Counted from the first letter of the stretch, positions 50,010-59,265 are shown. The stretch is DNA of 64,000 nucleotides from Variovorax paradoxus (GCF_030815975.1 NZ_JAUSXL010000002.1:1922001-1986000), one strand, 5' to 3'. Program-made: numbers and translations. The notes: generated by a model from the letters alone, not told the origin.

Positions 50010-51827
50010 TCAGTCGCGCAGGCGGATGATCTGCAGGTCGTGGTGCGCACCGGCATGCAGCCGCGCCACCTCGGCCGCGCGGCGCGTGAGCACCGCGCGC
50101 TGGTTGATGTAGCCCTTGTCGGTGATTTCGCCCGCGTCCAGGTTCGGCGGTTCGGCGAGCACCAGCGCGCGCGTGGGGCATTGCGAGGAACCCGCGCCTT
50201 CGGCCTGCAGCGTGCGCAGCACCTCGCCGATCCGCTCGGCCAGCGTCTGCGGCGCGAGCGAGGCGGCCTGCGGGCCCGCGAACACCAGCATGCCGATCTC
50301 GTCGCGGTCATGGCCCGTGAGCACCACGTCCTGCACGAGCGGCGCCAGCATCGACACCAGCTTCACGCGCAGCGTGCCCACCGAAACCCAGGTGCCGCTC
50401 GAGAGCTTGAAGTCCTCGGCCACGCGGCCGTTGAAGATCACGCCTTGCGAGGGCTCGGTGGGGTCGGCAAGGAAGCCGGCATCGCCGATGCGGTAGTAGC
50501 CCTCTTCATCGAAAGCCTCGGCCGTTTCGCGCGGCGCATGGCGGTAGCCCGGAAACACCGAGACGCCCTTGACGCGCATCTCGAGCTTCTGGCCATTGGG
50601 CACGAACTTGAGTTCGAGCCCCGGCAGCGGCGCGCCGATGCAGCCCGCGCCATCGAGCTTCCAGTGCGCGGAGGTGATGGCCGGTGAAGTCTCCGTGGCG
50701 CCCCATGAGGTGGTGAGCCACAGCGGCCGCTCGGGCCGCACGCGCTGCGCCACGGCTTCGAGCCGCTGCCAGGTCGAGGGCGCGAGCGCCGCGGCCGCAT
50801 AGAAGGCCAGCCGCAGGCGCGAGAACACCTCGCGCGCGAGCGCCTCGTCGGCTTCGAGAAAGGGCAGCAGCATGTCGAAGCCGCGCGGCACGTTGAACAG
50901 CAGCGTGGGCTTCACCTCGCGCAGGTTGCGCACGGTCTTCTCGATCAGGCCCGGCGCGGGCCGGCCCTCGTCGATGTAGAGCGCACCGCCATGGGCGAGC
51001 ACCATGTGCAGGTTGTGGTTGCCGCCGAAGGTGTGGCTCCAGGGCAGCCAGTCGACCAGCACGGGTGTTTCCTTGTTCAGGAATCGCCAGGTCTGCGCCA
51101 TCATCTGCTGGTTGGCGCAGAGCATGCGGTGCGTGTTGATCACCACCTTGGGCTTGCCGGTGGAGCCCGAGGTCAGCAGGTACTTGGCATGGGTGTCGGG
51201 CAGGATGGCCTCGTAGGCCTGCATCACGGCCGGCGTCTCGCTCGCCTGCAGCAGTTGCGCGAAGGGCAGGGCGCCGGCATGCGCATCTGCATGGCGGCTG
51301 AACACGGTGAACGCCTCGACGCCGCAGCCCGCAAGCGCGCCGCCGTAAATCTTGGCGTCCGAGGCGTAGATCAATGCGGGTTGCAGCGCCTGCAGCATGC
51401 CGTGCAGCCGCGACGGGTCCTTGGCCATGCGCGAATACGCACTCGACAGCGAGCATGCGGTGCGCCCGATGTGCATGGCCGCGAGCATCAGCACCGCGTG
51501 GTCGATCGCGTTGTCCGAGAGGATCACGATGGGCTTTTCGGCCGGCAGCTCCAGGTCGAGCAGCGCCTGCGCCACCGCACCCACGGCCTCGCGCAGCGCG
51601 CGGTAGTCGAGCTTGCGCCAGCCTTCGCCGCTGTCGTCGCGTTCCGCGAAGGCCAGCGCCTCGGGCGTTTCGCGCGCCCAGCGCTCCAGCCATTCGCCGA
51701 TGCAGCGCGCATAGGGCTTGAGCGCCATCGGCGAGCGCAGCGCGAAGGAGCCGTCGTCGAAGTCGATGCGCAGCGTGCGCGGCGGGGCGATCTGGCTGGG
51801 GTCGAGGAGGAAGTCGTTGTCTGTCAT
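50010..51827 (-). CDS. Feruloyl-CoA synthetase-like acyl-CoA ligase
   Basis: A 605-residue ANL-superfamily ligase. The P-loop YLLTSGSTGKPKVVINTH lies near 215, TTSWGATETSP near 375 and the hinge region GVIFNGRVAEDFKLSSGTWV near 455. The HxxSSG-like organisation and the C-terminal GEITDKGYINQRAVL match feruloyl-CoA synthase-type enzymes. It activates an aromatic or related acid to a CoA ester with ATP. Last gene of a four-gene operon with a dehydrogenase, a Bug receptor and a BKACE protein. Confidence 0.85.
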   Translation of the reverse strand: MTDNDFLLDPSQIAPPRTLRIDFDDGSFALRSPMALKPYARCIGEWLERWARETPEALAFAERDDSGEGWRKLDYRALREAVGAVAQALLDLELPAEKPIVILSDNAIDHAVLMLAAMHIGRTACSLSSAYSRMAKDPSRLHGMLQALQPALIYASDAKIYGGALAGCGVEAFTVFSRHADAHAGALPFAQLLQASETPAVMQAYEAILPDTHAKYLLTSGSTGKPKVVINTHRMLCANQQMMAQTWRFLNKETPVLVDWLPWSHTFGGNHNLHMVLAHGGALYIDEGRPAPGLIEKTVRNLREVKPTLLFNVPRGFDMLLPFLEADEALAREVFSRLRLAFYAAAALAPSTWQRLEAVAQRVRPERPLWLTTSWGATETSPAITSAHWKLDGAGCIGAPLPGLELKFVPNGQKLEMRVKGVSVFPGYRHAPRETAEAFDEEGYYRIGDAGFLADPTEPSQGVIFNGRVAEDFKLSSGTWVSVGTLRVKLVSMLAPLVQDVVLTGHDRDEIGMLVFAGPQAASLAPQTLAERIGEVLRTLQAEGAGSSQCPTRALVLAEPPNLDAGEITDKGYINQRAVLTRRAAEVARLHAGAHHDLQIIRLRD

Positions 51828-51843
51828 ATAAGCCCGGGGGCAG

Positions 51844-52794
51844 TCATTCCTGATCGAGTCTGCCGGTGTCGGCTTTGGCGCGAATCAGGTCCAACAGCAG
51901 GATGTCGCGGGCGGCCTCGAGCTCGGCCACGCGCCGCGCGCCCAGTTCCTCGGCCACGCCCTCGGCCACCTTCTGCTTCAGCTCTGCCGTCATCGCCGGC
52001 GCGCCCAGGTCCTTCCACCAATCCTCGATCGGCCCGCCCAGGTGCGCGAGCACATGTTCGATGCCGCCCGCGCCGCCCGAGAGGTGCAGGTTCATGAACG
52101 GCCCCATCACCGCCCAGCGCAGGCCGGGGCCGTGCGCAATGGCGGTGTCGATGTCGGCCACGCTCGCCACGCCCTCGTTGACCAGGTGGAAGGCCTCGCG
52201 CCAGAGCGCGGCCTGCAGCCGGTTCGCGATATGGCCCTTGACCTCGCGCTTCACATGGATCGGCCGCTTGCCGACAGCGGCATAGAAGGCCATGGTGCGC
52301 TCGATGGTCTGGTCCGAGGTGCGCTCGCCGCCGACCACCTCCACCAACGGGATCAGGTGCGGCGGGTTGAAGGGATGGCCCAGCACCACGCGCTCCGGGT
52401 GCCGGCATTCGGCCTGAACCGCGCTGATGGCAAGCCCCGAGGAGCTCGACGCCAGGATGGCATGCGCCGGCGCGGCTTCGTCCATGCGCCGGAACAGGTC
52501 GATCTTGAAATCCAGCCGCTCGGGGCCGCTCTCCTGGACGAAGTCGGCCTGCGCCACCGCGTCCTCGAGCCGCGCGTGGAAGCGCAGCCGCCCGGCCGAG
52601 GCACCCGCTGCCAGGCCGAAGCGTTCCAGCGTGGGCCAGTGCGCCGCCACGGCCGCGCGCAGCCGCGCCTCGGCATCGGGCGAAGGGTCGGTGGCCTCCA
52701 CGTCGAGGCCGCGCGCGAGGAAGAAGGCGGCCCAGCTGGCGCCGATGACGCCGGTGGCAACCACCGCGACACGTGTAATGGCAATCGGTTCCAT
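51844..52794 (-). CDS. 3-hydroxyacyl-CoA / L-carnitine dehydrogenase-like protein
   Basis: A 316-residue NAD-dependent dehydrogenase with an N-terminal Rossmann domain and C-terminal helical domain (GHIANRLQAALWREAFHLVN near 185). HPFNPPHLIPLVEVVGG near 141 is the 3-hydroxyacyl-CoA dehydrogenase signature. The dinucleotide loop reads VVATGVIGAS, where the first Gly of GxGxxG is Ala. Length and C-terminus resemble carnitine dehydrogenases, which pair with BKACE enzymes. Substrate unproven. Confidence 0.83.
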   Translation of the reverse strand: MEPIAITRVAVVATGVIGASWAAFFLARGLDVEATDPSPDAEARLRAAVAAHWPTLERFGLAAGASAGRLRFHARLEDAVAQADFVQESGPERLDFKIDLFRRMDEAAPAHAILASSSSGLAISAVQAECRHPERVVLGHPFNPPHLIPLVEVVGGERTSDQTIERTMAFYAAVGKRPIHVKREVKGHIANRLQAALWREAFHLVNEGVASVADIDTAIAHGPGLRWAVMGPFMNLHLSGGAGGIEHVLAHLGGPIEDWWKDLGAPAMTAELKQKVAEGVAEELGARRVAELEAARDILLLDLIRAKADTGRLDQE

Positions 52795-52804
52795 CTGCTT
52801 CGCC

Positions 52805-53797
52805 TCAGGAATCCGCCGTGAAGCCGATCTTCTTGACCAGCGGGCCCCAGCGCTCGGCCTCCGCCCGCTGCGAGCGCGCCATCTCCTCGGCCGTGGAGCC
52901 CTGCGCGATCAGGCCGACCACGGCCAGGCTGTCGGTCACCACCTTTTCCTTGATGGCTGCGTTGATCGCCGCATTGGCCGTGGCCACCACGCTCGCGGGC
53001 GTCCGGGCCGGTGCGTAGAAGCCGAACCACTCCTCGGTGGTCAGCTCCGCGAAGCCCTGCTCGGCAAAGGTCGGCACCTCGGGCGAGAACGGCGAGCGCG
53101 CCTTGCCCGAGGTGGCGAGCAGCCGCAGCTTGCCGGCCTTGTGGTTGGGAATGAAGTCGCCGCTGGGCGTGACCATGGCGGCGATCTGCCCGCCCACCAC
53201 GTCGGTCACGCCCGGGATGGAGCCGCGGTAGGGCACGTGCTTGAGATCGACCCCGTTGTTAAGGCCCAGCAGTGCGCCGATGAAGTGCGGCGTCGAGCCG
53301 GCCGCCGGCGAGCCGTAGCTGGCCTGGTTCGGGTTGGCCTTGGCCCAGGCGAGAAAGTCTTTCACGGTGCGCACCTCGGGCGGCACCAGCGGGCCGACCG
53401 CGAGGCCGTGGTGCATGACCGCGGCAATCGACACCGGCACGAAATCCTTGCTGGGGTCGTAGCTGAGCTTGCTGTAGATGTGCGGGTAGATCGAGGTGCA
53501 CGAGAACGGCGACAGCGCCAGCACGCTGCCGTCGGCCGGCGCGCTCTTGAGGGTTTCCAGCGCGATGCGGCCCCCCGCGCCCGGCTTGTTCTCGACCACG
53601 GCCATGTTGCGGGAATAGGCCGAGCCCGCGAGCTTTTCGCCCACGCGGCGTGCCACGCTGTCGCCGGCGCTACCGGCCGGAAAGCCGTAGTAGATCTTGA
53701 CCTGCTCGAACGCCTGGGCCAGCGCGGCCAGCGGCGAGAGGGCGCCCAGCGCAGTGGCTGCGCCCAACGTGTGGAGGAAATGGCGGCGGGTGTTCAT
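52805..53797 (-). CDS. Bug/TctC-family tripartite tricarboxylate receptor
   Basis: A 330-residue periplasmic binding protein. The N-terminus MNTRRHFLHTLGAATALG carries a twin-arginine motif, so export may be by Tat. IYYGFPAGSAGDSVARRVGE near 40, VVENKPGAGGRIA near 75 and VPYRGSIPGVTDVVGGQIA near 190 mark the Bug family, which binds carboxylates. No TctAB membrane genes are adjacent. Likely the receptor for the operon substrate. Confidence 0.88.
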   Translation of the reverse strand: MNTRRHFLHTLGAATALGALSPLAALAQAFEQVKIYYGFPAGSAGDSVARRVGEKLAGSAYSRNMAVVENKPGAGGRIALETLKSAPADGSVLALSPFSCTSIYPHIYSKLSYDPSKDFVPVSIAAVMHHGLAVGPLVPPEVRTVKDFLAWAKANPNQASYGSPAAGSTPHFIGALLGLNNGVDLKHVPYRGSIPGVTDVVGGQIAAMVTPSGDFIPNHKAGKLRLLATSGKARSPFSPEVPTFAEQGFAELTTEEWFGFYAPARTPASVVATANAAINAAIKEKVVTDSLAVVGLIAQGSTAEEMARSQRAEAERWGPLVKKIGFTADS

Positions 53798-53820
53798 GGA
53801 ATGTCTCCTTGGTTTCTTCA

Positions 53821-54744
53821 TCAGCGCGGCGCGAATTCGGGGCGCGGGCCGCCTCTGCGAGGCAGCCCCATCATCTGCCTTGCTTCGGCCGGCGTGGCCA
53901 CATCCATGTCGAGCTCATGGATGACGCGCACGATGCGTTCGGTCAGCTGCACGTTGGTGGCGAGCTCGCCATGGCGGAAGTAGAGGTTGTCTTCCAGCCC
54001 CACGCGCGCATGGCCGCCCAGCAGCAGCGCCGCCACGTTGGCCTCGAGCTGCGAGGGGCCGATGCCGCTCACGCCGAAGATGCTTCCCTTGGGCAAGGTG
54101 TCGACCATCATCTGCAGGAAGCGCGGCGAATACGGCATCGCGTTCTGGAAGTTGCGGTGCACGTTCATCACGAGGTTGATGAAGTAGGGCTCGTCGTCAT
54201 GGCCCTCCTCGATCAGCGTGGCCGTGTCCTGCAAGATGTGCGTGGGGCTGAACACCTCCCACTCGGGCTTGATGCCGCGCGCCTTCATGCCGGCCGCGAG
54301 TTCGCGGCCGCGGGTGATGGGCGTGTCCATCAGGATCTGCCGGCCCTCGAAGCTCAGGTTGAGCGTGGTCGCGTCCAGCGTGCACATCTCGGCACCGGCA
54401 TCCATGCCCTTGATGCGCTCTTCCCATGCGATTTCCCAGCGCTCGCCGGCCAGCGGCTTCACCATGTCGCCATGCACGCCGCCGCCGGTGGAGTTGTTGA
54501 TGACGATGTCGCAACCAGCCGCGCGGATGCGCGTGTTGATGTCGCGGTACACATCGGCGTTGCAGGTGGCACCGTCGTCGGGGCGGCGCGCATGGATGGC
54601 GGCCACGCTCGCGCCGGCGTTCCAGCAGCGCAGCACGTCGGCCGCGATCTCGTCGGGCTGGGTGGGAAGGTGGGGGTTCTGCGACTTGTGCGCCATGCCG
54701 CCGGTGGGGGCGATGGTCACGATCACTTTGCGCTTCGACGACAT
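53821..54744 (-). CDS. BKACE-family beta-keto acid cleavage enzyme (altered metal site)
   Basis: A 307-residue (beta/alpha)8-barrel of the beta-keto acid cleavage enzyme family (Kce, DUF849). [17 protein letters not shown] and INNSTGGG are family marks. BKACE enzymes react a beta-keto acid with acetyl-CoA to give acetoacetate and a CoA ester using zinc. Here the segment that usually reads HxHxR is AIHAR, so one zinc-ligand His of the Kce type is Ala. First gene of the operon. Confidence 0.85.
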   Translation of the reverse strand: MSSKRKVIVTIAPTGGMAHKSQNPHLPTQPDEIAADVLRCWNAGASVAAIHARRPDDGATCNADVYRDINTRIRAAGCDIVINNSTGGGVHGDMVKPLAGERWEIAWEERIKGMDAGAEMCTLDATTLNLSFEGRQILMDTPITRGRELAAGMKARGIKPEWEVFSPTHILQDTATLIEEGHDDEPYFINLVMNVHRNFQNAMPYSPRFLQMMVDTLPKGSIFGVSGIGPSQLEANVAALLLGGHARVGLEDNLYFRHGELATNVQLTERIVRVIHELDMDVATPAEARQMMGLPRRGGPRPEFAPR

Positions 54745-54876
54745 GCTCCGGGTCTCCTGGTGTCTTCTTTCATGAGGGGCGCGGGTATTATTTTTGGCGG
54801 CGCAGGCACACTCAGTCATCGCGACGACATTTAGGCTCAGGGTTTACGCACCCGCGCCTTCAGGAGCTTTCATTTC

Positions 54877-55584
54877 ATGCCCACGACGAAGCCGGCCATC
54901 AAGGCGGCATCGCTGACCATTCCTCAGCTGCTGCAGCACTCGGCCTGGTTTCCGCTGCTCGACGAAGCGGCGCGCGAGCGCGTGCTCGACGAAATCCGCG
55001 AGGTCGAAGTCGCGGCCGGCGCCGCGCTGTGCCGGCGCGGCGATACGCCGTTGCACTGGTACGGCACGCTCGAAGGCTTGCTCAAGTGGTCGACCACCTC
55101 GAGCGACGGCCGTTCGGTCACCTTCGGCGGGCTGTCGGTCGGCAGCTGGTTCGGCGAAGGCACGCTGCTGCGTGGCGCTCCGCGCTCGGCCGACGTCATT
55201 GCGCTGCGGCCCAGCCGCGTGGCCCAATTGCCGCTGGAGACTTTCGAGTGGCTGCACCGCACGCAGCGCGGCTTCGATCATTTCCTGTTGCAGCAGCTCA
55301 ACGAGCGGCTGCACTGGTTCATGGGCAACTACGCGGCGCACCGGCTGCTCGACGCCGACGGCCAGGTGGCCCGTGCGCTGGCGGGGCTGTTCCATCCGTG
55401 GCTGTATCCGGGCAGCGAGCTGCATCTGCAGACCTCGCAGGAAGAGATCGCCAATCTTTCCGGCGTGTCGCGCCAGCGCTGCAATGCGGCGCTGAACCGG
55501 CTGAAGGAAGCGGGATTTCTTCGCATTGAATACGGCGGCATCACCGTGATCGATCTCGAAGGACTGCGGCGCTTCATCGAATAG
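54877..55584 (+). CDS. Crp/Fnr-family transcriptional regulator
   Basis: A 235-residue regulator with an N-terminal cyclic-nucleotide-binding-like beta-barrel (GLLKWSTTSSDGRSVTFGG, GSWFGEGTLLRG) and a C-terminal helix-turn-helix (TSQEEIANLSGVSRQRCNAAL). The Arg/Ser pair for cAMP is not evident, nor the Fnr cysteines. It is divergent from the BKACE operon, 132 bp away, and convergent with livF; the BKACE operon is the likely target. Confidence 0.88.
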   Translation: MPTTKPAIKAASLTIPQLLQHSAWFPLLDEAARERVLDEIREVEVAAGAALCRRGDTPLHWYGTLEGLLKWSTTSSDGRSVTFGGLSVGSWFGEGTLLRGAPRSADVIALRPSRVAQLPLETFEWLHRTQRGFDHFLLQQLNERLHWFMGNYAAHRLLDADGQVARALAGLFHPWLYPGSELHLQTSQEEIANLSGVSRQRCNAALNRLKEAGFLRIEYGGITVIDLEGLRRFIE

Positions 55585-55597
55585 CGTCGACGCTCCT

Positions 55598-56299
55598 TCA
55601 CACCCCGAGCAATTCCTCCAGCGCCTGCGGCTCTGCCAGCAGATCGGCCGAGGCCCCGTGCCGCACGATCTGCCCCTTCTCCATCACCACCGCGAGGTCG
55701 GTGTGGGCGAGCACCTTGCGGTAGTCGCGGTCGACGATCAAGGTGGCGATACCGGTCGCGCGGATCTCGCCGATCACGCGCCAGATCTCGGCCACGATCA
55801 GCGGTGCCAGGCCTTCAGTGGCCTCGTCGAGGATCAGCAGGCGCGGGTTGGTCATGAGCGCGCGGCCGATCGAAAGCATCTGCTGCTCGCCGCCCGAGAG
55901 CTGCTGGCCGCCGTGCGAGAGCCGCTCGCCCAGGCGCGGAAAGGTGGCCATCACGCGGTCGAAGGTCCAGGCGCGCCGGCCGTCGATGCCTGCGCGCTCG
56001 CTCATCACGAGGTTCTCGCGCACCGAGAGGTTCGGGAAAATGCCGCGGCCTTCGGGTACGTAGCCGATGCCGAGGCGCGCCATCTTCTCGGGCGGCCAGC
56101 CGGTAACGGTGCGGCCGTCGACCTGCACCTCGCCAGATGCGGGGCGCACATAGCCCATCATGCTGCGGATCAGCGTGGTCTTGCCCATGCCGTTGCGCCC
56201 AAGCAGACCGACCGAGGTGGCGGCTGGAATGCCGGCATGCACGCCGCGCAGGATGTGGCTGTTGCCGTAATAGGTGTTGAGGTCGCGGACGGTGAGCAT
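55598..56299 (-). CDS. livF: Branched-chain-type ABC transporter ATPase LivF
   Basis: A 233-residue ABC ATPase: Walker A GLLGRNGMGKTTLIRSMMG near 33, signature LSGGEQQMLSIGRAL near 136, Walker B LLILDEATEGLAP and the switch region. YVPEGRGIFPNLSVREN is LivF-specific. ATG 56299 is chosen; the longer open frame reaches into a family B repeat. The gap to livG is filled by that repeat. Confidence 0.93.
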   Translation of the reverse strand: MLTVRDLNTYYGNSHILRGVHAGIPAATSVGLLGRNGMGKTTLIRSMMGYVRPASGEVQVDGRTVTGWPPEKMARLGIGYVPEGRGIFPNLSVRENLVMSERAGIDGRRAWTFDRVMATFPRLGERLSHGGQQLSGGEQQMLSIGRALMTNPRLLILDEATEGLAPLIVAEIWRVIGEIRATGIATLIVDRDYRKVLAHTDLAVVMEKGQIVRHGASADLLAEPQALEELLGV

Positions 56300-56312
56300 G
56301 TCAGTGGTCTCC

Positions 56313-56386
56313 CGACGGGCCGCCCCTAGGGAGGCTAGCGCCCCCTCGGGGGGCAGCGAATACACGAAGTGATGAGCGTGGGGGCA
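56313..56386. repeat. Dispersed intergenic repeat, family B copy 2
   Basis: Shares the CGCCCCCTCG/GGGGG hairpin and TACACGAAGTGA phrase with 59173-59260 and 13177-13266. It fills the whole livG-livF gap. On the minus strand its end provides GGGAGA about 10 bases before the livF ATG. Confidence 0.55.
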
Positions 56387-57133
56387 TCAATGATCCTCTC
56401 CGAGGTAGGCCGTGCGCACTTCGGGGTTCTCGCGGATCGAGGCCGGGTCGCCCGTGGCGATGACCGTGCCGTTCACCATCACCGTGATGCGGTCGGCAAT
56501 GCGGAACACCGCATCCATGTCGTGCTCCACCAGCAGGATCGCATGGGTCGATTTCAGCCGCGCGAGCAGGGTCAGCATGCGGTCGGTTTCCTCCGCGCCC
56601 ATGCCGGCGAGCGGCTCGTCGAGCAGCAGCACGCGCGGGTGGGTTGCGAGGCACATCGCCACTTCGAGCTGGCGCTGCGCGCCGTGGCTCATGGTGCCGG
56701 CGATGCGCTGCGCTTCATGCGCGAGGCCGGCGGCTTCCAGCGCCGCATCGGCTGAGGCATTGCTGGTGGCGCAGCGCTGCGACGACTGCCAGAGCGCCCA
56801 TGGCTTCGCGGTGGCGGCCTGCGCGGCCAGCCGGCAGTTCTCGTGCACGCTGAACTCCGGAAAGATGGTGGTGCGCTGGTAGCTGCGGCCCACGCCGTCG
56901 CGCGCGCGGCGCGACTGGGCGCGGCGCGTGATGTCGACGCCGTCGAGCGCGATGCGGCCTTCGGAAGCCTCGATCTCGCCCGAGAGCATGTTGATCAGTG
57001 TCGACTTGCCCGCGCCGTTGGTGCCGATCACGGCATGCACTTCGCCGATGCGCAGGTCGAGCGTGACGGCATTGACGGCGGTGAGGCCGCCGAAGCGGCG
57101 CGTGAGGCCTTCGACGGAAAGCAGTGCGTTCAT
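56387..57133 (-). CDS. livG: Branched-chain-type ABC transporter ATPase LivG
   Basis: A 248-residue ABC ATPase with LTRRFGGLTAVNAVTLDL near 10, Walker A GTNGAGKSTLINMLSGE near 37, signature MSHGAQRQLEVAMCLA and Walker B VLLLDEPLAGMGAEET. It couples ATP hydrolysis to LivHM. ATG 57133 has AAGGAG just upstream, inside a family D repeat. The preceding livM gene is 130 bp away because of that repeat. Confidence 0.93.
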   Translation of the reverse strand: MNALLSVEGLTRRFGGLTAVNAVTLDLRIGEVHAVIGTNGAGKSTLINMLSGEIEASEGRIALDGVDITRRAQSRRARDGVGRSYQRTTIFPEFSVHENCRLAAQAATAKPWALWQSSQRCATSNASADAALEAAGLAHEAQRIAGTMSHGAQRQLEVAMCLATHPRVLLLDEPLAGMGAEETDRMLTLLARLKSTHAILLVEHDMDAVFRIADRITVMVNGTVIATGDPASIRENPEVRTAYLGEDH

Positions 57134-57139
57134 GGCTTG

Positions 57140-57245
57140 GCTCCTTCCCCTTCCGGGGGAAGGTGGGGATGGGGGCGGGCAGAGCGCGCGGTGGTGGCGC
57201 CGCGTGCCCCCACCCCGGCCCTCCCCCGGGAGGGGAGGGAGAAAG
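57140..57245. repeat. Dispersed intergenic repeat, family D copy 1
   Basis: A stem-forming segment: CTCCTTCCCCTTCCGGGGGAAGG at one end and CCCTCCCCCGGGAGGGGAGGG at the other with CCCCCACCCC between. It matches 61248-61366. It fills the livM-livG gap and, on the minus strand, ends with GGAAGGAGC 7 bases before the livG ATG. Confidence 0.6.
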
Positions 57246-57263
57246 ACAGAAGGCGAGAGCAGG

Positions 57264-58238
57264 TCATGCGGCCCCCTTCGGCGAGAGCCGCTTCGCGAGC
57301 CCGATCAGCCCCTTGGGCAGCAAGGCCACGAAAACGATGATCGCGATGCCCAATGTCAGCTGCCAGTGGTCCGCAAGCGGCCCCATCACCGCATGCGTCG
57401 AGAAGATTTCCTTCAGCAGCGTGAACGCAATGGCGCCGATGACCGCGCCGCGCAGATGGCCCAGGCCGCCGAGGATCACCATCAGCAGCACCTCGCCCGA
57501 GTTGTGCCAGGCCATCAGCTCGGGGTTGACCACGCCGTCGCGCGAGGCCAGAAGAAAACCTGCAAGACCTGCGAGCGCCCCCGCCAGCACGAAGGCCGCG
57601 AGCTTGTAGCCGTACACCGCAAAGCCCGCCGCGCGCATGCGCTGTTCGTTCACGCGGATGCCCGCCAGCGCTGCGCCGAAGCGCGAGCGGCGCACCAGTG
57701 CCAAGAGGCCGTAGGTGAACACCAGCGATGCGAGCACCACGTAGAACAGCACCATGCGGTTCTCCATGTCGAGCTTGCCGATGGCCGGCCGCACATACAT
57801 GTAGATGCCGTCGCTGCCGCCGCCCACCTTGGTGTCGTGGAACACGAAGAAGGCCATCTGCGCGAAGGCCAGCGTCACCATGATGAAGTACACGCCGCGC
57901 GTGCGCAGGCTCAGGGCGCCCACGAACAATGCATAGAGCGCCGCCGCGCCCATGGCCGCCGGCAGCAGCAGCGCGAGGTTACCGCCCTCGCTGCCCGAGG
58001 CCAGCACCGTGACGTAGGCGCCGATGCCGTAGAACGCCGCATGGCCCAGGCTCACGAGCCCGGTCATGCCGACCAGCAGTTCGAGGCTCAGCGCGAAGAT
58101 CGACAGGATCATCACCTTGACGACGAAGTCCGAGACGTAGTTGCCCATCAACGGGCCCAGCACGCCGATGGCAATGGCGCAGACCACCGGCACGATGAAC
58201 GCGCCGCGCCGCATGGAAGAAGTGTTGGCTTGGGTCAT
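57264..58238 (-). CDS. livM: Branched-chain-type ABC permease LivM
   Basis: A 324-residue permease with about ten hydrophobic segments. LVGMTGLVSLGHAAFYGIGAY near 55 and the conserved GALAGLAGFLLASRDGVVNP, EVLLMVILGGLGHLRGAVIGA regions near 230-270 are LivM signatures. ATG 58238 overlaps the livH stop (ATGA). It forms the membrane channel with LivH. Confidence 0.92.
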   Translation of the reverse strand: MTQANTSSMRRGAFIVPVVCAIAIGVLGPLMGNYVSDFVVKVMILSIFALSLELLVGMTGLVSLGHAAFYGIGAYVTVLASGSEGGNLALLLPAAMGAAALYALFVGALSLRTRGVYFIMVTLAFAQMAFFVFHDTKVGGGSDGIYMYVRPAIGKLDMENRMVLFYVVLASLVFTYGLLALVRRSRFGAALAGIRVNEQRMRAAGFAVYGYKLAAFVLAGALAGLAGFLLASRDGVVNPELMAWHNSGEVLLMVILGGLGHLRGAVIGAIAFTLLKEIFSTHAVMGPLADHWQLTLGIAIIVFVALLPKGLIGLAKRLSPKGAA

Positions 58239-59107
58239 GGCCGCCTCCCCATCAGCCCTTCGGGCTTCCAGATCAGCACGATGGCCATCAAGAGGTAGAT
58301 GCCGATGCCGCTCAGGTCCGCGAAGAACACCTTGCCGAAAGTGTCGACGAAGCCCACCAGCAGCGAGGCCACGAGCGCGCCCGTGATCGAGCCGATGCCG
58401 CCGATCACCACCAGCACGAAGCAGATGATGAGCACGCTCGCGCCCATGTTGGGATACACCGAGGACATCGGCGCGGCAATCATCCCGGCCAGCGCCGCGA
58501 GCGCCACGCCGGCCGCGAACACGATGCGGTAGAGCCGCTTCACGTCGATGCCCAGGCCCCGCACCATGTCGCGGTTGCTCGCGCCGGCGCGGATCATCAT
58601 GCCCAGCCGCGTGCGGTTGACCACCCAGTACAGCGCCACTGCCAGCACGATGCATGCGGCCGAAGCGAAGAGCCGGTACCACGGATAGCTCATGACGCTG
58701 CCCAGCGCAAAGCTGCCGTCGAGCCAGGCCGGCACCTTCACGCCATGCACGTCGTTGCCCACGAGAATGGAGCGCAGCTCCTCGAACACCAGGATGAGCC
58801 CGTAGGTCATCAGCACCTGCTGCAGGTGGTCGCGCTGGTAGAGGTAGCTGAAGAAGGCCCATTCGAGCAGGTAGCCGAAGATGGCCGCCAGCACCACGCC
58901 AGCCACCAGCATCAAGAGGAACTGGTCGCCGAACAGCGGCGCGAGCGCGAACGCCATGTAGGCGCCAATCATGTAGAAGCTGCCGTGCGCAAGGTTGATC
59001 ACGCCCATGATCCCGAAGATCAGCGTGAGCCCCGAGGCCACCAGGAAGAGAAGAAGTCCGTACTGAACCGAGTTCAGGCACTGGACAAGGAAGGTGCCGA
59101 AATCCAC
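58235..59107 (-). CDS. livH: Branched-chain-type ABC permease LivH
   Basis: A 290-residue permease. VASGLTLIFGIMGVINLAHGSFYMIGAY near 22 and VLVVIGGIGSITGALVASLLVG near 225 are LivH motifs. The start is GTG 59107 (VDFGTFLVQ). It overlaps livM by 4 bp; the 158-bp gap to the upstream livK holds a family B repeat. Confidence 0.92.
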   Translation of the reverse strand: MDFGTFLVQCLNSVQYGLLLFLVASGLTLIFGIMGVINLAHGSFYMIGAYMAFALAPLFGDQFLLMLVAGVVLAAIFGYLLEWAFFSYLYQRDHLQQVLMTYGLILVFEELRSILVGNDVHGVKVPAWLDGSFALGSVMSYPWYRLFASAACIVLAVALYWVVNRTRLGMMIRAGASNRDMVRGLGIDVKRLYRIVFAAGVALAALAGMIAAPMSSVYPNMGASVLIICFVLVVIGGIGSITGALVASLLVGFVDTFGKVFFADLSGIGIYLLMAIVLIWKPEGLMGRRP

Positions 59108-59172
59108 GTTGAGATCATCCCGGTTAGACCGTGAAAGGAGCAGGCGCCAGGCGCCTGCGATTGTTCGTGAGA

Positions 59173-59260
59173 CACCGCGGATCCGGCTTTGCCGGGCCGC
59201 TGGTGTCGCCCCCTCGAGGGGGGAGTCGAGCTACACGAAGTGAGCGAGGGACGGGGGTGG
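59173..59260. repeat. Dispersed intergenic repeat, family B copy 3
   Basis: CCGGCTTTGCCGGG hairpin, CGCCCCCTCG followed by a G run, and CTACACGAAGTGAGCG closely match 13177-13266. It occupies most of the livK-livH gap. Confidence 0.6.
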
Positions 59261-59265
59261 GTCGA

